From: Chlamydoabsidia padenii
Lineage: Eukaryota; Mucoromycota; Mucoromycetes; Mucorales; Cunninghamellaceae
Assembly: GCA_025330725.1 (NCBI GenBank)
Contig: JAIWND010000001.1
Location: forward strand, 186,001 to 250,000
Length of the DNA stretch: 64,000 nucleotides
Reading direction: 5' to 3'
The position numbers and the translations under genes are program-made. The notes under the pieces were generated by a model, which had not been told where the DNA came from, made no database searches, and saw nothing but the letters and a program-made list of their open reading frames with translations. Every line of letters begins with the position of its first letter. The stretch's first letter is position 1. Shown piece by piece: positions 50,430 to 64,000 of the stretch.

Positions 50430-50440
50430 CGGGATTTGAA
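50430..50440 (+). promoter_or_regulatory. CGGGATTTGAA promoter element (J-protein)
   Basis: Exact copy (GGCGGGATTTGAATTTT), 108 bases upstream of the J-protein ATG and only 57 bases past the SCL1 stop. Confidence 0.6.
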
Positions 50441-50537
50441 TTTTTACATGGTTAGGTGCATTTACTTTTTTTAAAAAAGTGGGGTCTTTAAAATTCCCTT
50501 TCTTTCGCACTTCCGACACAATACAACGCACTCTTAC

Positions 50538-52260
50538 ATGCTACATTTGCGGTTTTTTGGTAGGGTACCTTGTAAAAGGATCTTATGGAATCGAAATGTG
50601 GTATCACGACAATCCTTTTCAACAAGCAAAAGACGACAAGACAGCAAAGGACCACCTCAAAACAAACTTCGCGCCATCCCTTTCACTCAGCACATAAAGG
50701 CAGCAGAAACGGTAATATAATAATAAACATGCTTCTTGAATAATATACACTTGTTTAAACTTACTCGCTGATTGTTTACTAGGTATTTGATGACTTTCAT
50801 GGCAAAGGGTTTTTCTCTGTCCGTGTGGCGAATACTGGTCCTCCTGAAGAAATCTTTTTACCGTTTTGGGTGATATCAGCAAAAGCTCATGTACAATTGA
50901 AACAAGCTCAAGTGGTAAGTATAAACAACAACAAACTTCCTCACCTTCTCACTCTATCCTTTTTTTTTTTTTTTTTTAATATTTACAACTAGGGAAGGAA
51001 TACGATCGAGCGACAATATAATCCGGCCACCAGACGAACGGAACAGGTTTATACGACAGAATGGGCATGGGTGCCATCCCCCGAGCAATACACCTTCATA
51101 CGCCAATACTCACCAGAAAGTCATGTGGACCTTCAGATATATGGCTCATACAAATATCGACGAACTCTTGTCAATGGAATCCGACAGGCTCATGTGGCCG
51201 ACGTGCAGCCTTTTACAGCCGACCTCCTCGAGCGACCCAATTACAATGATATGGATAGTGAAACTCGGAATATACAGAGAAGAGTGGATCCTTTTACCAG
51301 TTATCCTACAACAGCACTACGAATGGCACGATCTTATATACAAACAAATGAAGAAAAGGAAATGGACAATATCCTATGTAATGCTTATGCGGCTGACAAG
51401 ACCCGATTGGTAGACATAAAGATCAAAATCACCGACATTCATGTTTCCCCTGTCTACTATCCTGCCTATGTATTTACTGTCAACTATCTCAACCGTAAAC
51501 TACGAACTTTTGTCAATGGTAACAATTTATCGGCGAATGGGGTGAGGGCTTACAATTGGAAACGTGCGTCTGCTTGCTCGGCGATTGGAATGACTGCATT
51601 GACGATGGTTAATGGTGGTATTGGATGGGGTGGCTATAGTGGATCCTTTTGGGTAAGTCTATTTTAGATATGTCTGTATTAAACTCACTTTTTATAATAT
51701 ATACATAGATTGGAATCGTGTTGCCTTCTTTTGCTACAGCTGTCATGGTCATGTATTATCCCTTGATTTATCTACGTGTACATGACGCCATCAGACAACA
51801 TGAAATCAAGTCTCAACTCAATGATCAAAAGATATGGGATGCTGATTGGACCGAGGCATTTGACTCTTTTGAAAGTGAACAACGGTATCGAGCCTGGCGT
51901 ACTGATCAACAAGCGAATCAACAACGATCTTCCTCTAGCAACAATCCACCAACTACGGATCCTAAAGGTTACTATGCGGCATTAAATGTGTCACCAAATG
52001 CAACAAGGGCTGATATACAAGGTGCTTTCCGTGGGCTGGCCATGAAGTATCATCCTGATAGGTTTACTGATCCAAAAGAAAAACAGATGGCAAAGGAAAA
52101 ATTCCAGGTTATATCCAATGCATATAGTGTCCTTCGTGATAGTAAGTGGCTTTGTTGACCTATTACATGTAAAGCACTTGAAACTAACCAATATCTTTTT
52201 TTTTTTTTTTTTTTTGTAGGTAAAAAACGTAGTGTTTATGATAAAACAGGTGGTGGATAG
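50538..52260 (+). CDS. Mitochondrial membrane J-protein (C-terminal DnaJ domain, 479 aa)
   Basis: Hsp70 co-chaperone. Five exons (50538-50711, 50783-50914, 50993-51652, 51709-52141, 52220-52260) give 479 aa. The N-terminus MLHLRFFGRVPCKRILWNRN, followed by SFSTSKRR, is a classic mitochondrial presequence. A soluble region of about 270 residues that I do not recognise follows, then two hydrophobic segments near 51600-51780 (VNGGIGWGGYSGSFW and VLPSFATAVMVMYYPLIYL). The J domain occupies the last ~65 residues, with KYHPDR holding the essential HPD. Putting the J domain at the very end, after the membrane segments, resembles Pam18/Tim14, but the large region before the membrane does not. Probably inner membrane; partner Hsp70 by inference. 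Confidence 0.82.
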
Positions 52261-52493
52261 AATAGACAATACAATAGAATAGACAATACTAATAGACATC
52301 GATATAGACTACTGTTTGAACAAAATAAACTTTTTTTTTTTTTACTTTGAATATTGACATTTCATTTTATTTACATGATAGTAATACTAATGTTTAATTG
52401 TGTCAGGAGGAGTATTGAGCTCGATTGGTATATATAGGGTATCCTATTATGCGAGCAGTACGGAGAGCAAGGCAGAAAAAAAAAAAATCAAGA

Positions 52494-52504
52494 TTCAAGT
52501 CCCG
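52494..52504 (-). promoter_or_regulatory. Promoter-element variant (one mismatch), ERG24
   Basis: TTCAAGTCCCG on plus, one mismatch, 88 bases upstream of the ERG24 ATG and next to an A-run. Confidence 0.45.
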
Positions 52505-52591
52505 CTTGTGTCAATATAAAATCGACCGAGAAAAAGAAATTTCTTCATTCTTCTTTCTCCATCTTTAATCGATAAGAAAAATAAAACTTCC

Positions 52592-54312
52592 ATGGCGTCC
52601 GACAAGAAGACGGCAGTCTCACCCATCGAATCAAACACAACAACAAATGCTTCTAGCTCAGAAGAACTCAATCCTAAAACAACACACTATGAATTCTTAG
52701 GACCCTTGGGTGCCTTTGGCTTTGTCACTGCGTTACCCATGATCGTACTCTTCTTCGCCGTCTGTTGCAACAAAACTGGTTATCCCTCATCATTACTTAT
52801 TGCCGACTACAAGACATATCTCGATTATATTCTCTCTGGTGATCAGCTCAAGGCTTTGTATGATCCTATGGCCATCTTGGTTTACCTCGCCTTTGTCACC
52901 CTTCAAGCAGTGCTCTATGTTGTCCTTCCTGCTGACTTGTATCCTGGTACTTTATTACGAAATGGTCAACGTCTCAAATATAGAATGAATGGTAAGTGTT
53001 GGTTTTACTATAGTCATTACTTGTTAGACAAACTAATCCCACTATCTCACTCACCTCCTCACAATTGTCTGATAGGATTCACCGCTTATCACAGTACTCT
53101 ATTTATTGGGCTCTACTTTTTGAAGGACACTGGACTGAAACCATTGGTGTTTGTGTATGATCATTGGATTGGATTGGCATTTACTTCTATTATATTCAGT
53201 TATGTGGTATCATTGTTTGTCTATATTCAAAGCTTTGCTCCAGGTGCTTTATTGGCTCTTGGTGGTAACACTGGTAATGCTCTTTATGATGTAAGTAGAC
53301 ACACAACTAGTTATTATAATCGTTCATCCTTCAACATCTTTTTATTTTATTTTTATAACTAGTATATGATTGGTCGGGAATTGAATCCTCGTATTGGTGA
53401 ATTTGACATCAAGTTCTTCACTGAACTTCGCCCGGGAATGATTGGATGGCAAGTGATCAACATTTGTTTTGCTGCTAAACAGTATCTGGATCTTGGATAT
53501 ATCACCAACTCTATGGTCCTTGTTCAAGCCTTTCAAACTTGGTATATTGTGGATTCTCTTTGGAATGAAGAAGCGGCATTGACCACTATGGATATCACCA
53601 CAGGTAATAAATACTAACAGTCTGAATGGATTATTATACATAAATAATCTAAATATAAAACCTTTTTATTATTATTATAGATGGTTTTGGCTTTATGCTT
53701 GTTTTTGGTCTTTATAGTTGGGTGCCCATCAATTACACTCTTCAAGCTCGCTATTTGGTGGACTACCCTCGTGATCTCAGCTGGGTAGAATTTGGTGCCA
53801 TTATTGCTCTCAACATTGTTGGATACTATATCTTCCGTAGTGCGAACAGCCAAAAGAACGAATTCAGAAGCAACCCTACCAGTCCTAGCGTAAAAGGTAG
53901 GCATTGACAAATATCACCCTCTCTAACTGGAAAACTTCTCACTTTTTTTTGGGGGGGGTAATAGATCTCAAGTATATCACAACGAGCGTGGGCACCAAAT
54001 TAATTACAAGCAGTTGGTGGGGATTGTCTCGTCATATTAACTATTTGGGTGATTGGTTGATGGCTTTATCTTGGTGTCTTCCTTGCGGGTTTGGATCTGT
54101 AGTGCCTTACTTTTATGCTATCTACTTTGCAGTGCTGTTAATCCATCGTGAACGTCGTGATGATCACAAGTGTCGTACCAAATATGGCAAGGATTGGGAA
54201 AAGTATTGTGGTATTGTCAAATATAGAATCATTCCAGGTAAATACACCAGCTATCAAGGTGGTATGAAAAGGAACTAACTTTTTTCTTTATACTATCATA
54301 GGTGTCTATTAG
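52592..54312 (+). CDS. ERG24: Delta(14)-sterol reductase Erg24
   Basis: NADPH-dependent ER enzyme that reduces the C14 double bond after Erg11 in ergosterol synthesis; target of morpholine fungicides. Six exons (52592-52991, 53076-53290, 53363-53603, 53681-53896, 53965-54237, 54302-54312) give 451 aa. Many membrane segments. Family blocks: [11 protein letters not shown], the sterol-reductase signature [22 protein letters not shown], and the C-terminal half with [20 protein letters not shown] and [10 protein letters not shown]. The last exon is only 11 bases and gives the expected ending RIIPGVY; reading through the intron would replace it with an unrelated tail. Confidence 0.95.
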
Positions 54313-54748
54313 TCTCCCTATTAAGTAGTTTAGTACTGCGACCTCTTTTAACCCCTTCTACATTATGTATACTACTACTTTTACTTAATAAAAAACTCAT
54401 TCGCCTCTTCCCTATCATAATATGTGTGTCTTCCAAATTAAGGTAATAGTTAGGTTTTTCTTTTTTTATCGCCATGATACAACAATTGATGTATGTATAA
54501 GGGATAGAATCTATGCCTTGGAAGATAGTGTGGAAATGACAAGGTCTGTTGATTCGGGGTTCGAATATAACTCCGATTAATGCAAAAAGTCATAACGGCA
54601 AATCAAGCTACACCTTTTGTATAAAATACATCCACTTTGCATAATATAATAATCCTTATTTATTAAAAAAAAAAGTAAACAAACACTATGTATAGATATG
54701 GGGGGATATATTGGTAAATGATATTATAAAAGAAGAGGGAGGGGATAG
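54313..54748. other. Convergent intergenic region
   Basis: 3' flanks of ERG24 and RSC7. Contains an imperfect element (TTCGGGGTTCGAAT, about 54553-54566) followed by CCGATTAATGCAAAAA, a sequence also seen near 17680. No gene. Confidence 0.45.
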
Positions 54749-56028
54749 CTAAACTAGAGAGGATTGTTTTGATTTTGGGGTAGGCGCGGCTTGTTTTGTG
54801 TGTGGAATCTGGTAGACATTTGTATGGATATCATAAAAAGTGACATTATTTTTACGATAAGAATGTAACTGAGCACCAAAATCACGCACAGACACAGCAG
54901 CATGATGAAGCCAATTGTGACCATTGAGTGGTTCCAGTGTCGGTTTGAGGGATATAGGCATAGTCGTTTGATTAATATTAAAAGGAATCATTGCTGATGC
55001 CGAGTCTGATCCGGTGAAGTGTGATGGCTGTTGTGTTGATATTATTGATGATCCATCAAGTGTCGAGGATCCAGCGCCATGAAGTACAGATCCATTGATG
55101 ATGTTATAATTCCCAGTGGACGATGGTATTATACCTGTTGCAAGGTTAGATTGGAGCATGTTGGTATTTGAAACACCCAATAATTTATCGTTTTCCAGTT
55201 TCTGCAGTTGCTGCTGCTGCTGCTGTAGTTGCTGTTGTTGTTGTTGTTGTTGTTGTTGTTGTGAATAATCATCATCAGAATCTGGTATTGGTTCATTTTC
55301 ATCGTATTCCCCCGTAAAGTGATAGTCGTCCTTGCCACGTCGTCCCTTTTTCACCACACGATGACCAAACACCTTGTAGACTGACCTTGCCGATACCACT
55401 GATACTTCACGTGTTCGGAATGTCGATCGTAGTTTGTTGGTTTCTACTAGATAGCTTTTTTCTTCATCTGTGATGTATACCTTGACCAGTTTAGGGTTCT
55501 TCTTGATGAATACAAAGCTGTCGCGGAAGTTGAGAAGGGCGGCTGGATCTTTGGAGAACATGAAGAGTGCATTTCCCCGATTAGGTAATTCAAAAGTCGG
55601 TACTTTGTATTCACGTCCTATAATTCATATTAGTATCATGTGTATAAAGTCATGGTATATAATAGTAGCCCCCATTCCCAATTACCTTCAAGTAAGTGTC
55701 CACCTTTGTCGACCTTTTTTTCACCGGCTTCATCCAAATCACTTTCTTCTTCTTCAATAGGTTGAGGTAGAGTATCAGTTGTCTTGGACTTTGAGGCACC
55801 CCTTCCACGTTGCTTCTTGTTGCTTGATTCGTTATCGCTTGTATCCATATATTCGTCAAAGGATAAGTCGCTGTCATCATCCAAAAAGTTGATATCATCT
55901 GTTGCTGTCTCCGAATGTTGCCCTTTTGATTTAAACGGTCGACTTTTTCGTTTTACATGGTTGGAGGGGGATGAGACAGTTGTATTGTCGTTGTCGTTGT
56001 TGCTATTATCACCTGTGGGAGTTTTCAT
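54749..56028 (-). CDS. RSC7: RSC7/SWP82-family chromatin-remodelling subunit
   Basis: Accessory subunit of RSC or SWI/SNF complexes in the nucleus. Two exons. ATG at 56028 (MKTPTGDNSN) is the first ATG; an upstream TTG in frame is not used. The N-terminal half is acidic and basic low-complexity (VKRKSRPFKSK, LDDDSDLSFDEY). The conserved family core spans the splice: REYKVPTFELPNRGNALFMF, then NFRDSFVFIKKNPKLVKVY and RTREVSVVSARSVYKVFGHR. A poly-Gln tract (about 55200-55260, roughly twenty Gln with Leu) follows, and the C-terminal block HDIHTNVYQIPHTKQ completes the family pattern. Confidence 0.92.
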
Positions 56029-56234
56029 GAAAGGTATCGATAACCAAGTAAAAGAGGAAAGTTGAATCTCCACGACCAATTCGTCGTCGTGGCTTTTACG
56101 TCAAATTTCAATCGGCGTGTGAATATTTTTTTTTTTTTTTTTTTTTTCCTTCAAACATTATAATCCAACCCTTCTCGCCTCCCCTCTTTTCTTTTTTCTT
56201 TCCCGAATTTTAACTACTCCAGATAGTGAGGAAG

Positions 56235-56331
56235 GTAAGTTTGACAATGAAACAGACATAATAATCAAAAGATAAGTCATTGTTACTGACTGTACCTTGA
56301 TAATAGATTTGTTTTTTTGTCTCTACTACAG
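56235..56331 (+). other. Probable 5'-UTR intron of the ubiquitin-like/eS31 gene
   Basis: GAAG/GTAAGT donor and CTACAG acceptor flank 97 bases ahead of the ATG, following a pyrimidine-rich leader as in many ribosomal protein genes. Confidence 0.6.
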
Positions 56332-56379
56332 CTGTGAAAAATCTAATCGAGTTATCTGCTTTATCCTCTATTGTTAATC

Positions 56380-56911
56380 ATGCAAGTCTTTGTCAAATCT
56401 CTTGCGGGCAATACGCTCGCTCTTAATGTCAACAACAACTCCTCAGTTGCTGATGTCAAGTCTATGGTTGAAGTCCGTGAAGGTATTCCTTGTGATGCTC
56501 AATTGTTGTCCTTTGGTGGTAAATCTTTGGTCTCTGGTGGTCTTTTGGATTATGGTGTCCAAGACAACTCTACTCTTCACTTGAACGCTGAATTGTTGGG
56601 TGGTGGTAAGAAGCGTAAGAAGAAGACTTATACTACTCCCAAGAAGATCAAGCATAAGCGCAAGAAGGTCAAGATGGCTATCCTCAAGTTCTACAAGGTG
56701 GACGAATCTGGCAAGATCACCCGTCTCCGTCGTGAATGTCCTACTCCTACCTGTGGTGCTGGTGTCTTCATGGCTTGGCACACTGATCGTCAATACTGTG
56801 GCAAGTGTCATTTGACCTATGTCTTCAAGAAGGTAAAAGCAAAAAAAAGGGAGGGATCATCACACGTCTAATATCTAACCACTTTTTTTTTAAAAGGATG
56901 AAACCGCTTAA
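56380..56911 (+). CDS. Divergent ubiquitin-like protein fused to ribosomal protein eS31 (S27a)
   Basis: Small-subunit ribosomal protein made as a fusion whose N-terminal part should be cleaved after Gly-Gly. Two exons (56380-56832, 56897-56911) give 155 aa. eS31 is ordinary: basic [20 protein letters not shown], then a C4 zinc finger (CPTPTC...CGKC), ending YVFKKDETA. The first 75 residues align to ubiquitin end to end but are strongly changed. Retained: K6, K27, K48 and the Gly-Gly. Changed, in ubiquitin numbering: K11 to Asn, K29 to Met, K33 to Arg, K63 to Asp, I44 to Ser, V70 to Asn, R72 to Glu, R74 to Leu, with one residue deleted near 55-57. It is unlikely to act as ubiquitin. Confidence 0.93.
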
Positions 56912-57113
56912 ACAACAACTGAATAGCATCCCTTGGACTCCACTTGTCAATCAGGCGTATATATAATAAAATAGTCTTTATTAGTGTTTTATTTAAATGT
57001 AATAAAGTATTGTTTGTTTAAATATCTATCAGTCTATCAAATTTATGGTTATAGTGGGTAAAATATGGTGTAAGGTAGGGGGAGGGGGACATGTAAAAAG
57101 GCTCTATCTAATA

Positions 57114-57434
57114 CTAATCGTCGGTCGAGGCTGGTTCGTTGGATGGCGCTTTGGATACTGATTGTGTCTTCAAAAGTTCTTTGTGGAGAGCTTGTTGTTC
57201 TTCCAATTCGCGTTGATTGGCTTGTTGTTGCTCCTTCTTTAAACGTCGGGCATCGTCCTTGACAAGGCCTTGGCGCATAAGCTATAATAAAAAGGATTAG
57301 TGATGGTGTTTTTATGGGCTCTACTGTTTTTAGCTTACTTCTTGTTCATATCGTTGGATATAATGGACACCGTAAATAGAAGCACAACAAAAGACAATAG
57401 ATGCACCAAGAGTTGCTTTAGCTGCTGTTGACAT
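57114..57434 (-). CDS. PET117: Pet117, cytochrome c oxidase assembly factor
   Basis: Small inner-membrane protein needed for complex IV assembly and heme A synthase function. Two exons (57434-57339, 57281-57114) give 87 aa. MSTAAKATLGASIVFCCASI forms the N-terminal membrane helix, followed by the family HYIQRYEQE. Exon 2 gives LMRQGLVKDDARRLKKEQQ and a Gln/Glu-rich helix, ending ASTDD. The start at 57434 matches the family; an upstream in-frame ATG-like extension would add an Ile/Leu/Lys stretch not seen in Pet117 proteins. Confidence 0.9.
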
Positions 57435-57506
57435 GATATATAATTGAAAGAAAAGAGTGGGTGAGTAGAAAAGGCTTTTTTTTTTTTTTTTGACCAGGCC
57501 CAAAAG

Positions 57507-57517
57507 CGGGATTTGAA
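57507..57517 (+). promoter_or_regulatory. CGGGATTTGAA element between PET117 and eL42
   Basis: Exact copy centred in the 162-base gap between two divergent start codons (73 bases from PET117, 80 from eL42), next to a T-run; a candidate bidirectional core element. Confidence 0.65.
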
Positions 57518-57596
57518 TAAATTTCACCTGTAAAATAAGGAATCAAAGGCCGCAAAATGGAATGGTTCTTTCTCTTTGACATACTTGTTTTTAGCA

Positions 57597-58284
57597 ATGG
57601 TAAGTTTACAAAAGAAAAGTATGATCATCCATCCATCCATCCATCCATCCATTACGACGAATCATCAATAGTATCAGTATACATTCGAACTTTGAATCAA
57701 GTACATCGCAATATCATTATACACTCATACATCATCTGTACACCTATGCAATCTTACACCAAGAAGGAAATGGCGAATAGAAAATGAATGGATGGGAGGA
57801 TGGACGTAGTTTATTGGAAAAAGGGGTGGTTGGAATACAAGACTATGGAATATAAATTGACTCGACTACTTTTATTCTTTATTTATAGGTTAACATTCCA
57901 AAGACCAGAAACACCTATTGTAAGGGTCTCAAATGCCGCAAGCACACCCCTCACAAGGTCACCCAATACAAGGCTGGTAAGGCTTCTCTCTTCGCTCAAG
58001 GTAAGAGACGTTATGACCGTAAGCAATCCGGTTATGGTGGTCAAACCAAGCCCGTCTTCCACAAGAAGGTAAGAAAGGATAAAATAATCACTGGAGTCAT
58101 TCTCTAACCCACCCCCCCTTTTTTTTTCTCTCTTTATCCTCCATAGGCCAAGACTACCAAGAAGATTGTCCTCCGTTTGGAATGTACCAAGTGCAAGTAC
58201 AAGATGCAACTTCCTATCAAGCGTTGTAAGCACTTTGAATTGGGTGGTGACAAGAAGACCAAGGGTGCTGCTCTTGTGTTCTAA
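57597..58284 (+). CDS. RPL42: Ribosomal protein eL42 (L36a/L44)
   Basis: Large-subunit protein near the E site. Three exons: the first codes only Met (57597-57599), then 57889-58068 and 58147-58284, giving 106 aa. The chain opens [19 protein letters not shown], with the conserved [35 protein letters not shown] and zinc-binding CTKCKYK...CKHFELGG. Residue 56 is Pro, the form that goes with cycloheximide sensitivity in yeasts. The long (289-base) first intron directly after the ATG contains a CATC microsatellite near 57627-57651. Complete. Confidence 0.97.
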
Positions 58285-62664
<4,380 letters not shown>

Positions 62665-62841
62665 TTATAGTTGTAATCTCCATTGTTTGATAATGTATAT
62701 AGTTTTAGAGATAGATTTGATCATCATGGGCTCTTGTTATATTATTTAACCTCTAATAAAATCATAATTATACACTAGACAACATCAAATACACCTGCTT
62801 TTGACTTTTTTTTTTTTAGTAGTCGTTGATCAGGGGATGGT

Positions 62842-62852
62842 CGGGATTTGAA
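62842..62852 (+). promoter_or_regulatory. Orphan CGGGATTTGAA element
   Basis: Exact copy 178 bases past the LARS2 stop; no gene recognised downstream. Confidence 0.4.
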
Positions 62853-62965
62853 AATTTGCATCAAGTACTTGCATCACTCATGCTCGGTTTTGACTACATA
62901 TAATCAGAATAGGTAATATCAGAACTTGAGTTTTATATATACAATGCCTAAGAAGAACGGATTAT

Positions 62966-62966
<1 letters not shown>

Positions 62967-63027
<61 letters not shown>
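62967..63027. repeat. Poly-T tract, 61 bases
   Basis: Uninterrupted T-run about 115 bases downstream of an exact promoter element. Confidence 0.85.
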
Positions 63028-63028
<1 letters not shown>

Positions 63029-63179
63029 ACGGTATGCTCGTATTTCAAATGACTACGGCTTTTCCGCATTGCCTTCGAGGAAAACAAGCGCTCAAACCCT
63101 TATGCCTGATAAATGCTCTAAGTGCTTGGCTTATTGAGCAGAATTGATTAGGAATAACGATTAAAAAAACTTTGGTTAA

Positions 63180-63270
63180 TTTAATCATTAGCATCGGTTG
63201 ACAATTGATTATTTAATCTGACTAGGAATCCTACCTTTGACAAGGGCAGGGTGGGCGGGATCTGAAATTG
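63180..63270 (+). repeat. Dispersed repeat, copy A (with element variant)
   Basis: TTTAATCATTAGCATCGG, then TTGACAATTG, CTGACTAGG and GGCGGGATCTGAAATTG in the same order as copy B. Confidence 0.5.
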
Positions 63271-63432
63271 AAAATCTTTCGGTTCTCTTTTGTGAGGGAG
63301 AGAGAGATCACTTTTTCTTGCAAATGACAGGTAAAAGTCATCGCGAGTCTGGACTGACCGACACAAGGGACTTGAAGCTTGGCTTTTGCGGTGAGTTATG
63401 TTGGAAATATGCCATAATGTCCACATCGCCAC

Positions 63433-63516
63433 TTTAATCATTAGCACCCGTTGACAATTGGAGCGAGCAGAGCCCTTTCCAAACCTGACTAGGGAAACGA
63501 GGACGGGTCTTGAACT
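63433..63516 (+). repeat. Dispersed repeat, copy B (with element variant)
   Basis: TTTAATCATTAGCACCCG, then TTGACAATTG, CTGACTAGG and GACGGGTCTTGAACTC, same order as copy A about 253 bases away. Confidence 0.5.
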
Positions 63517-63969
63517 CATTTATCAATCTACATCCATCTTGATCTTGGTCTGAATGACACGAAGATATGAGATAAACAATGTTGTCTAGGGATATAGACG
63601 AGCAAAAAAGCATATCCATTATATCACATGTAGCTGAAAAGACAATCTTATATCAAATACAGTTTTACAGTGTAATTCGAGCGAGTAAGTCGGCATTTCA
63701 AAATGTGCATGCGGATTCCAAATCGTGGATCTACTTTGGCAGGATCAACGTATATGCTGCATACCACAATCACTGATATTAGATAGTAAGACAAAAAGAC
63801 ATTAGGACATTTCTATAGATAAAGTTGTAGAATTTATTTAGATTGTTACATAATAAAACAAGACATAAATTTGAAAAAGGGGTAGTGAAGACTATTAAAG
63901 TGTAAAAGAGGAGGGGGGATTACTGGGTACATCAATGAGAAGTGGAGGGTAGGGATCAAAGAGGGTTTG

Positions 63970-64000
63970 TTAAAAGATTTGGACTTGATCTAAAATTTCA
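63970..64000 (-). CDS. Possible 3' end of a minus-strand gene
   Basis: The last bases read EILDQVQIF and stop at 63970 on the minus strand, followed about 130 bases later by AATAAA (63834-63839 on minus). Only nine codons are visible, so this is a guess from a plausible C-terminus and polyadenylation signal. Confidence 0.25.
   Translation of the reverse strand, partial: EILDQVQIF

Larger units (their letters stand above)
62665..63969. other. Repeat-rich intergenic region
   Basis: Contains an exact orphan element, a 61-base T-run, two degenerate copies of a ~90-base repeat and further element-like sequences (for example CGGCATTTCAA near 63681). Open frames here are short and unsupported. Confidence 0.45.

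Overview
This 64 kb window is nuclear DNA of a filamentous fungus, most likely an early-diverging Mucoromycota (Mucorales-type) species. The reasons are AT-rich DNA, genes broken by many introns of roughly 50-100 bases with GTAAGT-like donors and TAG/CAG acceptors, fungal families (Rsc7/Npl6, Mub1/SamB, Csc1, Erg24, Pet117), and a urease accessory gene. The species call is inference; no rRNA or mitochondrial marker is present. I found no bacterial operons, CRISPR arrays, prophages, intact transposons or tRNA genes.

Layout. 0-10 kb: class V myosin (minus, cut by the left edge), a mitochondrial CCDC90/Fmp32 protein, a mitoferrin-type carrier, a small coiled-coil protein and an F-box protein. 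11-19 kb: SHQ1 (H/ACA RNP assembly), MCM2 (replicative helicase), an unrecognised 255-aa protein and a protein with a PP1-type docking motif. 19.6-22.4 kb is a long stretch without a convincing gene. 22-36 kb: CSC1 stress-gated cation channel, MYND protein Mub1/SamB, proteasome lid RPN12, a coiled-coil PPxY protein, a tiny secreted or anchored protein and a membrane SH3 protein. 36-43 kb: F-box-like/ankyrin protein, EMG1 (18S rRNA methyltransferase), a low-complexity protein, a small RRM-like protein and a sugar O-acetyltransferase. 43-64 kb: MSH2, UreF, proteasome alpha-1 (SCL1), a mitochondrial membrane J-protein, ERG24, RSC7, a ubiquitin-like/eS31 fusion, PET117, eL42 and mitochondrial leucyl-tRNA synthetase. 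The last ~1.3 kb is repeat-rich.

The genes are mostly housekeeping and do not form one pathway. Several neighbours are head to head over short gaps (ankyrin/EMG1, MSH2/UreF, RSC7/eS31, PET117/eL42), so shared promoters are likely.

The most interesting signal is not a gene. An 11-base element, CGGGATTTGAA, often extended to GGCGGGATTTGAAAA, occurs 12 times exactly on the two strands, with several near matches. Most copies lie about 10-200 bases from start codons. It combines an E2F/CDE-like half (GGCGGG) with a CHR-like half (TTTGAA), yet sits at ordinary housekeeping genes. Five exact copies have no convincing gene beside them. The second striking feature is the ribosomal protein eS31 gene, whose ubiquitin part has diverged at the residues that make ubiquitin work while keeping the Gly-Gly end.
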